64,000 bases of DNA from Fennellomyces sp. T-0311 (lineage: Eukaryota > Mucoromycota > Mucoromycetes > Mucorales > Lichtheimiaceae): assembly GCA_025266875.1 (NCBI GenBank), contig JALLLT010000029.1, positions 372,001-436,000 on the forward strand, read 5' to 3'. Positions 1 to 10,805 of the stretch are shown here, piece after piece. Numbering within the stretch: the stretch's first letter is position 1; each line of letters opens with the position of its first letter. A program made the position numbers and the translations under genes. Below the pieces are notes generated by a model. The model was not told the origin of the DNA and did not search any database. It worked only from the letters and a program-made list of their open reading frames with translations.

Positions 1-3000
1 CATTGCAGCTTCCGCATTCGCCGATCGCACCGGAATCTGAAGAGATATCCGAGACTTTTGAAGAGCTGATTTCGTACGTTCTTCGCGACTTTATCGATTA
101 CTGGTTCGCGTACGTGGCCGGGCCACTCGAGGTCTCGTTCCGTAAATCCGTCGATAAGATCATCCGATCGGCCGCCCTTACCCTCATACAGCGTATCCAG
201 GACGCCGATTTGTTTGGCATACTGGTCAACCGTTTGGTTCCACTCGTCACATCGCATATTTCAGAATTCCGTGCCGCCGAAATGTCATTGCGTGGACGCT
301 CACTCGAACGGTCGCTCACTCAGTCAGACGAGTTGGATCTGCTGTTGGCATCGCAGTTCCGCTCCGGAAAGTTGCACCCGGCCCTGACAACAGCTGCCAT
401 GACAACCAAACCGACAGAGGTGGTTCACTTGCGTCAGATCATCGAGCGGATCCTGCCGTATGTCTTGGATCCGAAAGATCTGGAGAGTGGACCGGTCAGT
501 GTGATTGTGCGAGAGTTGGTCTCGTGCGCGGTACTGCAGCCCGTCCTGGATATGGTTGCCGATCCCGATTTCTGGAACCAGACCATCGATAACTATGTAA
601 GTTTTTGCTATCATTGCACGTTTGTTTGGCTTCAAAGTTACTCAACGATATTACTATTGTAGTTGGGAAAAGCGATTAGAGAGCAGTATGTTCCACGCTC
701 GTGGGAAAAGGTTGTGACAAAAAAATTAAATTAATTATTCTTATCTCTACAGAAAAATGGTCCGCAAGCTGCGAGAGGTGCTCAACAGGCACTCGACGGA
801 TCTGGATGAGGTTGTGGAAGAGCTCACCGACCCGAAATCAGCCCTGTCAAGTGGCAAAGCTCAGAGACCCGGGTTGATGCCGATGAACTCCTTGTCTTCC
901 ATGTTTGGCGATCAGTGGGACGATGAAGTGGATAGCAGCAAGCAGCGCGGATTCGGCAATATCAAGATGGGAAGGCGCACATTTCAAGAGTTTCTGCGCA
1001 TGATCGAGGAGGAAAAGAATCTGTTGGAGCTGAAGCGTGTGCGCAACGATATTGTGACCCAGATCAGAAAGAAACGTGCACAGATCCGTATGTGTATGCG
1101 CGATGAAAGAGAGGAAAGGGACTTACTTTGCTTATAGACGACCGAGATCCCGAGGAAGTCATCGACGGCGAAAAGGTGGAAGACGTTATCGTGTATCTCA
1201 ACCGGCTCAGCGTCGCAAAGAAGCGTGTCGACAAGCGAATTGCAGTGCTGACAGGTGAAAGCTACGATGCTCGGAAAGGGTCCAAATCCCAGTTCTTTTC
1301 ACCGCGTCGGAAACCCAGCGAGGCCAACACGTCACAACCGTTCGGGTTCAACTTGCATGATATTCTTACCAACACATCCGGCCTGTCGTACTTTATGGAG
1401 TTTATGGATCGACGTGGTGACATGATGAAGCTCCAGTTTTGGCTGATCGTCGAAGGGTTCAAGAACTCGGAAATGACAGGCGCACGCGATGACTCGACGT
1501 TCCTGCAAGACGTTCGCATGGTGTACGACATGTACTTGTCTGAAAGCGCACCACATCGACTACCCATTTCTGAGCAGCTCAGCGTCGACTTGAACAAAGC
1601 CATTGAGAAGGCCCAGCACTGCATGGCCGAGAACGAGGAGGGCAACGTATACACAGTTGTACAGGAGATGCGACAGCGAATGTATCAGATCCAGCAACAC
1701 ATCTTCTGGCAGCTTGAAAAGGAACACTTCCCTTACTTCAAACGATCAGATTTGTATTTCAAATATCTCGCTACGACCCCCAACTCGGCACCAGATACCA
1801 TACCTGAACGACGTAGCCTGGACGAGTCGACACTGTTTCGTCGCCCGAGCAGCAGCAACACATCTTCCGAGAACAAACCAGGTCGACTTGCAAGCAACGC
1901 GAGCAGCAGTAGTGGAAACGGCGCTCCTGGAAAGGTGCTTGAGCCTAGGCCACTGGAGAGAACCACATCGGCGGGTTTGGCGAAAAAGAACCCATGGCAC
2001 ATCACCGAGGAGTCCCCCCGAGCAGATTCGGATACCGAGGTGAGCGGCAAATCAAAGAAGAAGAGATTGGAGAAAGCCAATCCCACTGCTGCTCGTACCC
2101 GAGGCCATATCCGTGCAGTGTCCGAGTCCAATACGACCAGCGGCATGTCCCGATTTCTGAATCTGGGCAAGATGGTCGGATCAGCCAATGACTGGTGGCA
2201 TGCGAACGACTTGCATGCGAAGGCGCCCCAACAAGAAGTGGCAGATGTGGATAGCAAAGGCGAGTCTATCCAGTTGCCTGAGGAATCGGATGAGCTGACG
2301 GAAGAGGATGAGGAGGAGGAACAACAGCAACATCCACGTCGTCCTAGGCAACTGGTACGTAGCAACACCGTCGAAGCGGTAGAGGCTGAGTTGCAGTCCA
2401 TTATCGATGGCAACGACAACGTTGATGATCATCCGTCTGGAGACAAGGTCGAACGCAGGAAAAGTGCACCGCCGTCTCCAAGGAAAAAGCAGCCCCAACC
2501 ACCATTCTTGCTCTATGGTACGCAGGCAACCAAGTCCAGCATGGCCCTTCCAGTCCAGAACGACTACGCATTACCGTCATGGACGTCTACGGGTGGATCT
2601 AACTCCATTAGTGAGGTTGCCCACGATCGCTTCGATGACACCCCATCTTCTTCGTCCTCCCTTAGCAAGAAAACCGCACCACTCACGTTGACAAAGGAAA
2701 AGGACGAGCTGCCAGACACAGAGACATCCAACGTTCACCTGGCGCCACCCGGTGACTTGCTGCTAGCTGTCAAAGTCGAGAAGCTTTCGGAGGAAATGGA
2801 CAAGCTTATACAGCAAGAGGCGATTGTGGATGCGCTGATCAAGAAAGCTGAGGCGAAAAGCAAGGTGGATGAGCTGCGTATTCTTAAGAAGAGCAAAAAC
2901 ATGTTCCGGCGAGAGTTGCAGCAAATCAAGTACCAAAAGAGTCAATATGAGCTGCAGGAATCCGAAAATGTGCTGGTTCCGGTACGTTGCTTCTGTTGCA

Positions 3001-4444
3001 TTGCATATACATTACTCACACGACAACTCGTGTAGGAGCGAACAAAAGTAAGTATCACCAGCTCCACCATTGGGTCCGACAGCTATGGCGAGTTTGCGCT
3101 GTACGTTATCGAAATCCAGCAGCTTGGTTTCGACGGAAACTATGGCTCTGGATGGATTGTTGCACGACGATACAGCGAGTTCTTTGCGTTACATCAAAAG
3201 CTTAAGGCACGTCACCCGATTGTCAAGCTTCTGGAATTCCCAGCTAAGTGGCCACTCCTGCGTCTGCAGCGATCGTTCGTCGAAGCCCGACGCACCAACT
3301 TGGAACGCTATTTGCGACGACTGCTGGAAGACCCGGACATCTGCAAGAGCGAAGAGCTACGCGGATTTTTGTCACAGCAAAACGTGTATGTGCCGGGTCC
3401 AGATCAAGACGCTGGTGAATCATCCGAATTTGGCTTTTTCACATCCATTCCACGGTCCAGCAAAAAACGAAAGCGGCGCGCGGAAGCCTCCTCCGAGCTT
3501 CTCAAGCAGCAGCTGCAACCCTCATCAAGCACTTCCACTGTGGGCTCCAGCTTGAATCGCTCGACCGGCGATATCATGCAGATCCAACAGGATCAGCGGA
3601 CCAGGGCATCTGAAGGCTTTATGAAGCATATCTACAAGACTGTGGCTGAAGGCATTGATGACCTGTTTGTCGGACCATCCATGCTGGATCTGATCACGCA
3701 ACGAATGGGAGAGCAAGTCATGGACTTTATCCAGGAATCTGATGAAAGTGCCCAACGTGGTGAACATGTTGAAGAAGCAGCAGCGGCGGCGGCGGCGGCA
3801 GCGGCTGTGACATCTGACCCCGAGTTCTCAGATACATTGAAGAACGTACCTGAAGGCATCACTAAGTTTACGGAACCATTGTGCGACTTGTTTATCGAGA
3901 TGTTCGAGCTCAAAGAAAAAAACAATTGGCTGCGACGTCAAGCTGTGGTCATCATTCTGCAACAAATCCTCGGTGGCACTATTGAACGGTAAAAAATCAT
4001 GCGGTAACGAGAAAACGAGAACTGACATCATTTCTGTATATAGAAAACTCCGTGAAACAGTTCGTTTCCTCGCAACAGAACCCATGATTGTTTTCTACCT
4101 TCGAAAGGTTACCGATAGTCTGTGGCCCGACGGTCAAACTCTTACGTTCAAAGAGCCTCGCCGGCCTGATGAGAAGCAGCAGACAAAGGAGGCCGCCAAC
4201 CGAAAGTTGTCGACGTGGTTGCCAGGTAAGTTTGTATTGTTACCCATGGGGATGTCAGCCAACTCTTTCTTTTTATATTGCAGACTTAATTGGACAAATG
4301 GTCGGTCGGCAAAACGCCAGGCGCGGTGCACGGAGGCTGTTCAGTGTACTCCAGAACAAACGGCTTAACCAAGATCTTGTGTATACCCTTTTCGATGAGA
4401 TTGTGTCTGCCCTCTTTCCAGAGGTAGACGCATCACACTTGTAA
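1..4444 (+). CDS. MDM1: Mdm1/SNX13-type sorting nexin (PXA-RGS-PX-nexin C), 5' end outside window
   Basis: Seven exons are visible: 3-596, 663-685, 753-1087, 1138-2981, 3036-3988, 4044-4225 and 4284-4444. They sum to exactly 1364 codons including the TAA stop. Domain order: a PXA domain (about residues 1-320, including VRKLREVLNRHS), an RGS-like domain (NTSGLSYFMEFMDRRGDMMK, then LQFWLIVEGFKN), a long acidic/Ser-rich linker, a coiled stretch, a PX domain (ARRYSEFFALHQKLK, then SFVEARRTNLERYLRRLL) and a C-terminal nexin domain (RRGARRLFSVLQNKRLNQDL). The family (yeast Mdm1, animal SNX13/14/25) tethers ER to endolysosomal or vacuolar membrane, with PX binding phosphoinositides. The N-terminal membrane anchor would lie upstream of base 1. 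A GCG/GCA-coded Ala run (about 3778-3810) sits between the PX and nexin C regions. SNX25- versus Mdm1-type assignment is not certain. Confidence 0.85.
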
Positions 4445-4619
4445 TCCATAAGTTACCTTACATCTATATATATCTATATATATATACATATGCGTTATTC
4501 ATTACTTAATATAATTTACTATCTACAGCAGGCGAATGCATTTAAGTTGGCTCCCAGTTGTTTGGGTCTCATCTGCGTGAGAACGTGATAGTCTCGAACA
4601 AGGAAGATGTAATCTTTAG
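4445..4619. other. 3' intergenic of nexin gene
   Basis: AT-rich sequence with a TATATA/ATCTATATA tract just after the nexin stop, consistent with a 3' UTR and polyadenylation zone shared tail-to-tail with the minus-strand PPxY remnant. No ORF of interest was seen. Confidence 0.5.
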
Positions 4620-4813
4620 TCACTTGGAGTCTGTAGCGAGAGCGTCACGGTGATGATCCGTATACGCGGGTGGAGGCATAGGATTACGCTGCTAGCTTCA
4701 TGATAAGACGGTGGCGATGAACTGCTTGAGTCACTCTTGTTACTCAGGTTAGCGCGAAGCATACGTCGATACTTCCTCTCGTTATCCTCGTTGATCATTT
4801 CTTTTGTAGCCAT
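4620..4813 (-). pseudogene. frameshifted second exon of a PPxY membrane-adaptor paralog
   Basis: Minus-strand reading gives an Arg-rich segment (ERKYRRMLRANLSN), a Ser run and a PPSYHEASS motif, then leaves frame. In the neighbouring frame the sequence continues as NPMPPPAYTDHHRDALATDS and stops at 4620-4622. That tail matches the C-terminal signature of the three intact genes at 19258-21646 (PPPSYKNHTRD and PPPSYQDHRRD). A single lost base near 4686-4690 explains the break. A first exon carrying the TM segment is not found between 4813 and the MULE end at 4855, so the gene is probably truncated or split by the transposon. Alternatives are a sequencing error at one base, or use of a 57-bp GT-AG segment as an intron, which would remove the conserved tail. 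Confidence 0.6.
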
Positions 4814-5289
4814 TGATAAGTACGGTACGGAAGATGCCTAAAGTTAAGCTTATACACTATCTTTGAAAATATCCCTGATATCTCCAATATCTCCCAATAT
4901 CTCCTTGAAATTCAACTGCGACAACTACTCTGTGAAAACAAGAAAACTAGTAGTCACCAAATCAGAGAAAAAACGGCGCAGTTAAAAAACTTTAAAAAGA
5001 ATGGTAAAGTCATTCGAGGAAAAAATCATAAAACAATTAAGTTCTTAGAAACATAAAAAAGTTAAAATCTCTGTTGGTGGTCGTGTTGAGCAGTCGATTC
5101 ATGCTCCCAGGTCTTCAGTGTAGACCACACATTATCCATCGCTTGGGATGCTTGGTTTAGGTGACGTGCAGCAGTAAGAGGGTAAGCACTTGTGTTCACT
5201 CTTTGTGCCTGTTCAAACAGCTTTCGCGCAGGCAACTGGAATCTTTATATAACAACGTCAGATGGATTAAAGCTTATGAAACTGTATAT

Positions 5290-7600
5290 TTACCTTGCGA
5301 CAGCTTGTTCAAGCAGAGCTTCTGGAGAAGGACGCTCACTTTCCACGATTTCATCTATCGCTTGAGGTGCAAGTAGCGCAGACACATACCCTAAAGGCAG
5401 ACTAACACCGTGTATCCTATTAACTAGGTACATATGCTTACACACACACCCTCGCTGAACAAAATCAGTGCAAGTGCACGTGCTCATGGCGCCACCTCCG
5501 TCGCTTTCAAGAGTGATGGTATAAGAGCCATTGCCTGAAAACGAGGATACATTGACAGTGACTTCGTCCACCCAATCGACCATATCAAATCCAACATCAT
5601 CTGCAACGATCACACACACCAGGGTAGGTAATTAATGGGGATAATGCATACTTTTATTTGCCAAACTTATAAAATAAGTTATATACGATACTAAACTTAC
5701 CTGGAATATCATCGGCTGCTCGACGACGCGTCGTTTCAGCTTGGCTGCTGACGATTGCTTGAATATCCAGCCTTGCCTGGACATGACTTGTCAACACGTC
5801 AGGAAGGACATTCTCCCACAGGATGTGAACCAAAACATCAGCTCGCTGGCGCCTAAGCTTACCAAGGTATGTCTCTTTAAGCGTTCGGTGCCACAATTCG
5901 ACATGATTGTTGGTATTAATACCATTACGAAACTGAAATAATATATGAAGCTTTAAATTTTACGTTCCATTAATATCACTTACCTGGCGCCAGGCATTGC
6001 TCCACTTCTCCTTCTTAGGGAGGTACTCTCGGTCGAAGTAGGCTTGAAGTGCTGCCATGTCCCACTCCTCTTCATGCATCTCGCAGACGATTCGCAGCTC
6101 ATCATAGGCAAGCTCAAAATCTTCTTCCGTGGAAGCGATCAGCATATCATTAAGCCTGTTGAAGGTCTCATCTCGCACCATCTTCACCACCGTAGAGTGT
6201 GTTGAAATACCCGGACGAACGCACACTTTAGTAACGATGTTCTTACGCCACGCACGCTTCAGATGTCAATGACAAATCGACAGTCTCACGGCATCGCCAT
6301 ACGCTGATCAGATACCAGCCATCTCCGTATCCGAATTGTCAATCATGATGGTTCAAGGCTGAAACCTCATATCGTCCTTCAACCACTTGGGCCAGAATTC
6401 CACTGAATACTGAGAGTCTGAATTAGTCACCATCCAGCAAAGGGGCGAACCCTTTCTAGTCTCCTGGCAACGAGTGACGATATTGTACAGGTAGCAATGA
6501 GAATCAGCACCGTCCACGCATGTACGATGCGTTGAATCAAGACAGGCAATGCCACCATTGAGATAGATCACCTAAATATAAAAAAAAATTACTTCAGTCA
6601 TACTTAATCAATCCATATGCTTACATTACTTACCGATCGTTGCCATTTAGACATAAACGCAAACAAGAACATACCCTCTTGATAGGTGGACAGGTTCTTG
6701 AATGTCCAATAACCTTCTTCCTGCGCGGTCTTCAAACCCAACGTTCCAGACTTCGTCAAATCGTGAAGAGAGATAGGCTCTCTTGCTTAAAACCTTTGTC
6801 ATCGCGTACTATACCTCTTGATATGTAATGCGCAAGGAATGAGGTATCTTGCTATAATCGCCAGAGACGATCTCACCTAGACGCTTTTTGTCAAGACGGA
6901 TGATGTTCTTGATATTCGTCCAGTTAAGATCTCTTTCAACCAGTTGTTCGATTATCTCCCTCATTTCCGTGGAGACAGGGGGCAGAACGAAGGTCGGAAA
7001 CACTGCCTGGCTGGTGACTGGTATGCACCCAATCGTACATAATCGAAAACCTTGCCAGGCATAAGACTATTGGTCTGGATAAGGATACTTGCAGTACATC
7101 CACAGCCAAGACGACCATTACACTTATGCGTTGGAGCTTCAGAAGGCTGTCCCCATCTGTGGCACTTATAGTGCTGAAGTATAATTAATGCTTTACTTCC
7201 ATGTTTACTATAATGATATGTATATCAATTGAAAGGAAAGAGTTTGAAGACGGCCTTTCTTCGGTGGTCTTGGCTGATCAGGCTCATCAACCAAGGTCTC
7301 GTCGGTAGCACGGGGAAAAGGAGGCACGTGAGGCCCAAACTTTTCAAGGAACTAGGCATTTCTACCTTTGTTCTTGCTGTTGTACATTCCACTAGTTACG
7401 TTCTGGAACTTGCATCCATAGATGGTCTCTTGCGTGCGAAGCCACTCTTTAAACGCACTTTGCTCCTTGGTGAAAGTTACAGGTCTTTCTTACGCATAGG
7501 GTGGAGGAGATGCAGTGGTACGCTCCTGGAGTATGCGAATAGCATTGTCAATGAAAGAAGGCATTGTTGTCATGTAGTAAAGTCAGAGCAGTGAAGGAAT
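5290..7600 (-). pseudogene. MULE transposase remnant (DDE core plus SWIM finger)
   Basis: Read 5' to 3' on the minus strand. An N-terminal region includes EQSAFKEWLRTQETIYGCKF (about 7480-7410) and a Cys-rich stretch NGRLGCGCTASILIQT (about 7125-7075). The DDE core follows: CLDSTHRTC for the first Asp, MIDNSDTEMAG for the second, and NNHVELWHRTLKETYL for the catalytic Glu (GAA at 5899-5897). A SWIM motif CTCTDFVQRGCVCKH lies around 5490-5440. The core is broken by three in-frame TGA codons at 6353-6355, 6308-6310 and 6266-6268; two of them stand where the family normally has Trp, as G-to-A changes would produce. Further stops lie upstream, around 7150-7200. All three catalytic acids can still be read. 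Introns probably account for the frame changes near 5935-5985 and 5620-5700. Confidence 0.75.
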
Positions 7601-7661
7601 ACCAGGCACAATTACGTTGTTTTCAAAGTTTCGCCCAACAGATGTAAAGCGGTGTGTAAAA

Positions 7662-8030
7662 AGTATCTTCAATATCTACCATATCTCCCAATATCCCCCA
7701 GAAAATCTAAAGCGGTCTGAAATCCATATGTATCTAAAAATCATAGCCAATATATTGAAATAAATTCACTTATTTGCAAGAATTCAATATTAAAAATATT
7801 TACCATTCGATGAATAGAATGCAGGAATTGCCTTTACATATACCTTCTGCAGATATCTATTTCTCGCTCAAGGATCCAAGGAGTAGACTTTTATATTTCG
7901 GGAACTTGTGACACCTATCCCCGCCGTCCCACATGTTTAAGGCATAGTGACGCTTTCCGACAGCTTCAGGTATCCTTAAATAGTAGGGACATGGGGGATA
8001 TTGGGAAATATGGTGGATGCCAGAGATACT
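7662..8030. mobile_element. nested MITE-like element inside the MULE
   Basis: A second pair of inverted repeats lies inside the MULE: 7662-7701 and 7991-8030, about 40 bp each. Both begin AGTATCT and share CATATnTCCCAATATCCCCCA. They bound 369 bp with no coding potential. The repeats resemble the outer MULE ends (both contain TCCCAATATC), so this is either a non-autonomous relative inserted near the right end or subterminal repeat structure belonging to the MULE. Confidence 0.5.
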
Positions 8031-8135
8031 GTACTTTAGCTTCTTTTTAAATACATATATATATAGTAGTTTGTGTCCCAAGGTTGGAGATATTGGGAGA
8101 TATTGAAGATCTTGGAGATATTTTTAACGATAGTG

Positions 8136-8880
8136 CAGCATACTGAGCTGATCTTCGACTCCGGTGCGAAAGAAGGGAAGCTCCATCTTCAACATATCAT
8201 TGGTGTCGGGCTGCCACAACTTGCCAATCTTTGTACGGATGACCGTAATAGGATCCATGCTGGAGCCAATGATCTCGATTACTTCGACGTCATCGCTTGC
8301 CACAATACCGTTTTCCAAGTCCATTCTCAGGTTCACAGGTTTACAAAGAGCGCTGTGGAGGAGGAGAAGCTGCTCGAGAGAAATGATGGCATAGTACAAA
8401 TATTATGGAAACAAACAAATATGACGGTGATTTTTTAAATATGACGGTGATGCCCAGTTCCTGGACTTGAGTATCCACTGTATTTTGGGGCCCGACAGGT
8501 TTTTGTTGTGTTGAGGGAATTCCCGCTTTAGCCAACAGTTCCGTCGTGCCCCAGAGGTTTCTTAGTTTTCTTGATCATGTATTCCTTGTCTATACCTCTT
8601 CCTTTATAATTTGTTTATAACCCCGGACGTGTAAGCAATAAAAACGGACTTTTGTCCCCTAAAAAAAGAAGTTGTTGCGGGAAAACTAAATTTGGAGGCC
8701 AACGTGTTACCAGGTGCGCTCTCTTCTTTTCGCCCACCACTAATTTCGTGATTCCGTGACTTTGAAGTCTGCTTTTATCGAAGTCGATTGGGCATAAACA
8801 CGTTGGCTTACTACATCTTTTTGTAATCATTACTAGCAAAAACCCAACTCTAAACCCGAAACCTTGCACTCGCAATGCTC
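8136..8880. other. unassigned stretch with coding-like minus-strand segment at the MULE edge
   Basis: At 8350-8136 a minus-strand frame reads PVNLRMDLENGIVASDDVEV and ends at a stop created within the MULE terminal repeat, so coding sequence appears to run into the transposon boundary. I do not recognise the protein. At 8415-8455 the 15-mer AAATATGACGGTGAT is directly repeated. At 8615-8875 there is an 86-codon minus ORF of unknown nature, and GCCAACGTGTT near 8695 is inverted near 8797. Confidence 0.3.
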
Positions 8881-8894
8881 GTGCTTAATTCTAT

Positions 8895-9130
8895 TACCCA
8901 CCCGCCACGCCCACCTGCCACGCCCACCCACCATGCCCACCCATCACCACACGCACCACCACACCACACCACACCACACCCATCCACACCACACCCATCC
9001 ACACCACACGCATCTATACCACACCCATTTACACCACACCTATCCATACCACACCTATCCACACCACACCTATCCACACCACACCTATCCACACCACACC
9101 TATCCACACCACACCCATCCACCCATCCCA
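8895..9130. repeat. C/A-rich minisatellite (15-bp unit, TATCCACACCACACC-like)
   Basis: Tandem copies of a 15-base unit alternate with shorter CACCACACC units. The plus strand is almost devoid of G. The apparent ORFs on both strands (HTYPHHTYPHH on plus, GVDRCGVDRCG on minus) are translations of the repeat, not genes. Confidence 0.9.
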
Positions 9131-9138
9131 CTCGCTCA

Positions 9139-9182
9139 CCCTAAACCCTATGACACCCTAAATGCTATAGTCACCCTAAACC
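9139..9182. repeat. degenerate telomere-like CCCTAAA motifs
   Basis: CCCTAAACCCTA is followed by ACCCTAAATGC and ACCCTAAACC, directly after the minisatellite. The motif resembles TTTAGGG/TTAGGG-type telomere repeats but is short and imperfect, so it is probably an interstitial remnant rather than an active end. Confidence 0.5.
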
Positions 9183-9620
9183 TTATGAGATAAATATCCA
9201 GTAAAAAGAGGAGTATAAACAAAAAAAGGAAATAATAAAGTGCGTATTAGAATATATGAAAGTGAAAAAAGAAAGTCAAGATATATAGTAAATCGGCAGT
9301 CCAGAAAGAGAATGAAGAAGTAAATTAAAAAATGACTTTTACAAAAGACAACGTTTCGCATGTAATGGCCAGGTCGATTTTCTATTTGGGAATTCTCTGG
9401 ATCAACCATAATGCATATAGCAGATGGTGTTCATACTTGTAACATTGCTACATATAGCAATCTATGTGCGAATGGTGGATCAGGCAAATAGAAACCAACG
9501 TTGTCAAGTGTCTCAGGAACAAAAACTGACAACAACATCGTAAACATTATCCGGATGTATATATGTATTGTAAACGGAATTTTTTCCTTTTTAGTGAGTT
9601 ACTGAAGAAAGTTACGCGGA
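9183..9620. other. AT-rich spacer
   Basis: No credible gene is seen on either strand; the sequence is AT-rich and without long open frames. Confidence 0.5.
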
Positions 9621-9646
9621 CCCTAAACCCTAGCCCGAAACCCTAA
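9621..9646. repeat. second telomere-like CCCTAAACCCTA block
   Basis: CCCTAAACCCTAGCCCGAAA followed by CCCTAA repeats the motif seen at 9139, about 450 bases further on, in the same orientation. Confidence 0.45.
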
Positions 9647-9688
9647 GATTTTAATATATAGATGTTCCTTGTTACCTACTTACAGAAA

Positions 9689-10128
9689 TTAAGGCCAGCG
9701 TCAAGATTTACCCGATTAAGTTGATTTCAAACCGCATTCGATGGAGGCGCAACATGCAAAGTACGTATGCTTTTCCAATTTAACCACGTGTCATACTAAC
9801 GCTAGTACTTCAACTTATGGCTCGAAGGTATGCACAAGCACCATCATGTTAAATGAGTGGGCACAATTTTGCAAGGTGAAATACCTTGAACACATTGTGC
9901 TATTTTAACCCAATGATTAAGCTATTCAGTTTTCGTTAGCTGATCATATTAATGCTGTACATATGTTTGTGAGATGTTTAGGACAACAGCGAACCACTAT
10001 CTGTGTACCATTAAGGGGACAGGTGGACTTAAATCCGGTGCATATGTAGTCGAACGCTTATAAATCTGATATGGTTGCCACTGTTATAGAAATGGCCAAT
10101 TCTGGCCTTTTGTTCAGTAGGATATGGT
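9689..10128 (+). pseudogene. exon-like remnants upstream of the 252-bp repeats
   Basis: A segment opening after a TTACAG acceptor (9689) reads IKASVKIYPIKLISNRIRWR. It ends at a GTACGT donor near 9770, and a TACTAAC branch-point consensus lies just before a CTAG acceptor near 9808. A tiny exon-like piece (YFNLWLEG) follows, with another GTATGC donor. The splice signals look genuine, but I cannot join these into a full gene. They may be the 5' part of a relative of the gene at 11594-13948. Confidence 0.3.
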
Positions 10129-10689
10129 GGTAAGTTACAAGGCATCATATCTGTATATGAAGCGACGTGTCCTGAAAATTATCTTTTTTTAAGTGTGCCC
10201 AATCGACGCAAGAAAGGCGTAACCAAGTATCGCACCGGTGACATGGTCAGTGCCTGGCGCTTAACAACCGAAAAAGACCTTGCAAATTGCGAGGAGGGGA
10301 AGTAAATATCTCGGGTCATTTGGCCTTAGTTATTTGCGTTGACCATGTCATTCGGCATGTTGTTGTTCAGTAAGATACGCGGTAAGTTACAAGATATTGT
10401 GTCTGTATATGAAGCGACGTGTCCTGACGATTATCCCTTTTTAAATGTGCCCAATCGACGCAAGAAAGGCGTAATCAAGTATCGCACCGGTGACATGGTC
10501 AGTGCCTGGCGCTTAACAACCGAAAAAGACCTTGCAAATTGCGAGGAGGGGAAGTAAATATCTCGGGTCATTTGGCCTTAGTTATTTGCGTTGACCATGT
10601 CATTCGGCATGTTGTTGTTCAGTAAGATACGGCGGTAAGTTACAAGATATTGTGTCTGTATATGAAGCGATTTGTCCTGACAATTATAT
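10129..10689 (+). repeat. 252-253 bp tandem repeat, two full units and a partial third
   Basis: GGTAAGTTACAAG recurs at 10129, 10381 and 10634, giving periods of 252 and 253 bases. Each full unit carries an exon-like frame that includes PNRRKKGVIKYRTGDMVSAW then RLTTEKDLANCEEGK; the second copy sits in a 72-codon ORF at 10339-10557. The same coding segment, with internal deletions, recurs at about 11490-11560 just upstream of the PD...ExK gene, so the array probably amplified a 5' exon of that family. The third unit is cut by the fold-back element at 10690. Confidence 0.85.
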
Positions 10690-10805
10690 GTTAGTTAACA
10701 CACGGCTCCGCCGTGATATGGCATTTATCAGGCCGCACGAGCTGACGCAGTCACGAGTGCCCCTGCCTGATAATGCCATATGGTGGAGCAAGTGCGTTAA
10801 CTGAC
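10690..10805. repeat. fold-back hairpin (about 42-bp arms, 31-bp loop)
   Basis: The left arm (10690-10733) begins GTTAGTTAACACACGG. The right arm (10765-10805) ends TGCGTTAACTGAC. The arms share ATATGGCATTATCAGGC with small differences. The loop is GC-rich. It interrupts the partial third unit of the 252-bp repeat, which suggests insertion of a small fold-back element rather than a gene-associated terminator. Confidence 0.7.

Larger units (their letters stand above)
4855..8135 (-). mobile_element. decayed Mutator-like (MULE) DNA transposon
   Basis: A 3281-bp element is bounded by 50-bp terminal inverted repeats at 4855-4904 and 8086-8135, which match at 43 of 50 positions by eye. Both begin CACTATC and contain two copies of CAATATCTCC near the inner edge. 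The interior encodes a minus-strand MULE transposase remnant with a SWIM zinc finger. Flanking 9-mers (AAGCTTATA on the left, CAGCATACT on the right) match at only about half the positions, so a target-site duplication is not convincing and may have decayed. Confidence 0.75.

Noticed and set aside
7229..7594. 121-codon plus ORF inside the MULE
   Set aside because: It is the shadow of the minus-strand transposase N-terminal region.
4855..8135. Target-site duplication for the MULE
   Set aside because: Flanking 9-mers agree at only about five positions, so no duplication is claimed.
8850..9193. ORFs of 73-109 codons on both strands (HTYPHH and GVDRCG repeats)
   Set aside because: They are translations of the 15-bp minisatellite; the lack of stops follows from the repeat composition, not coding.
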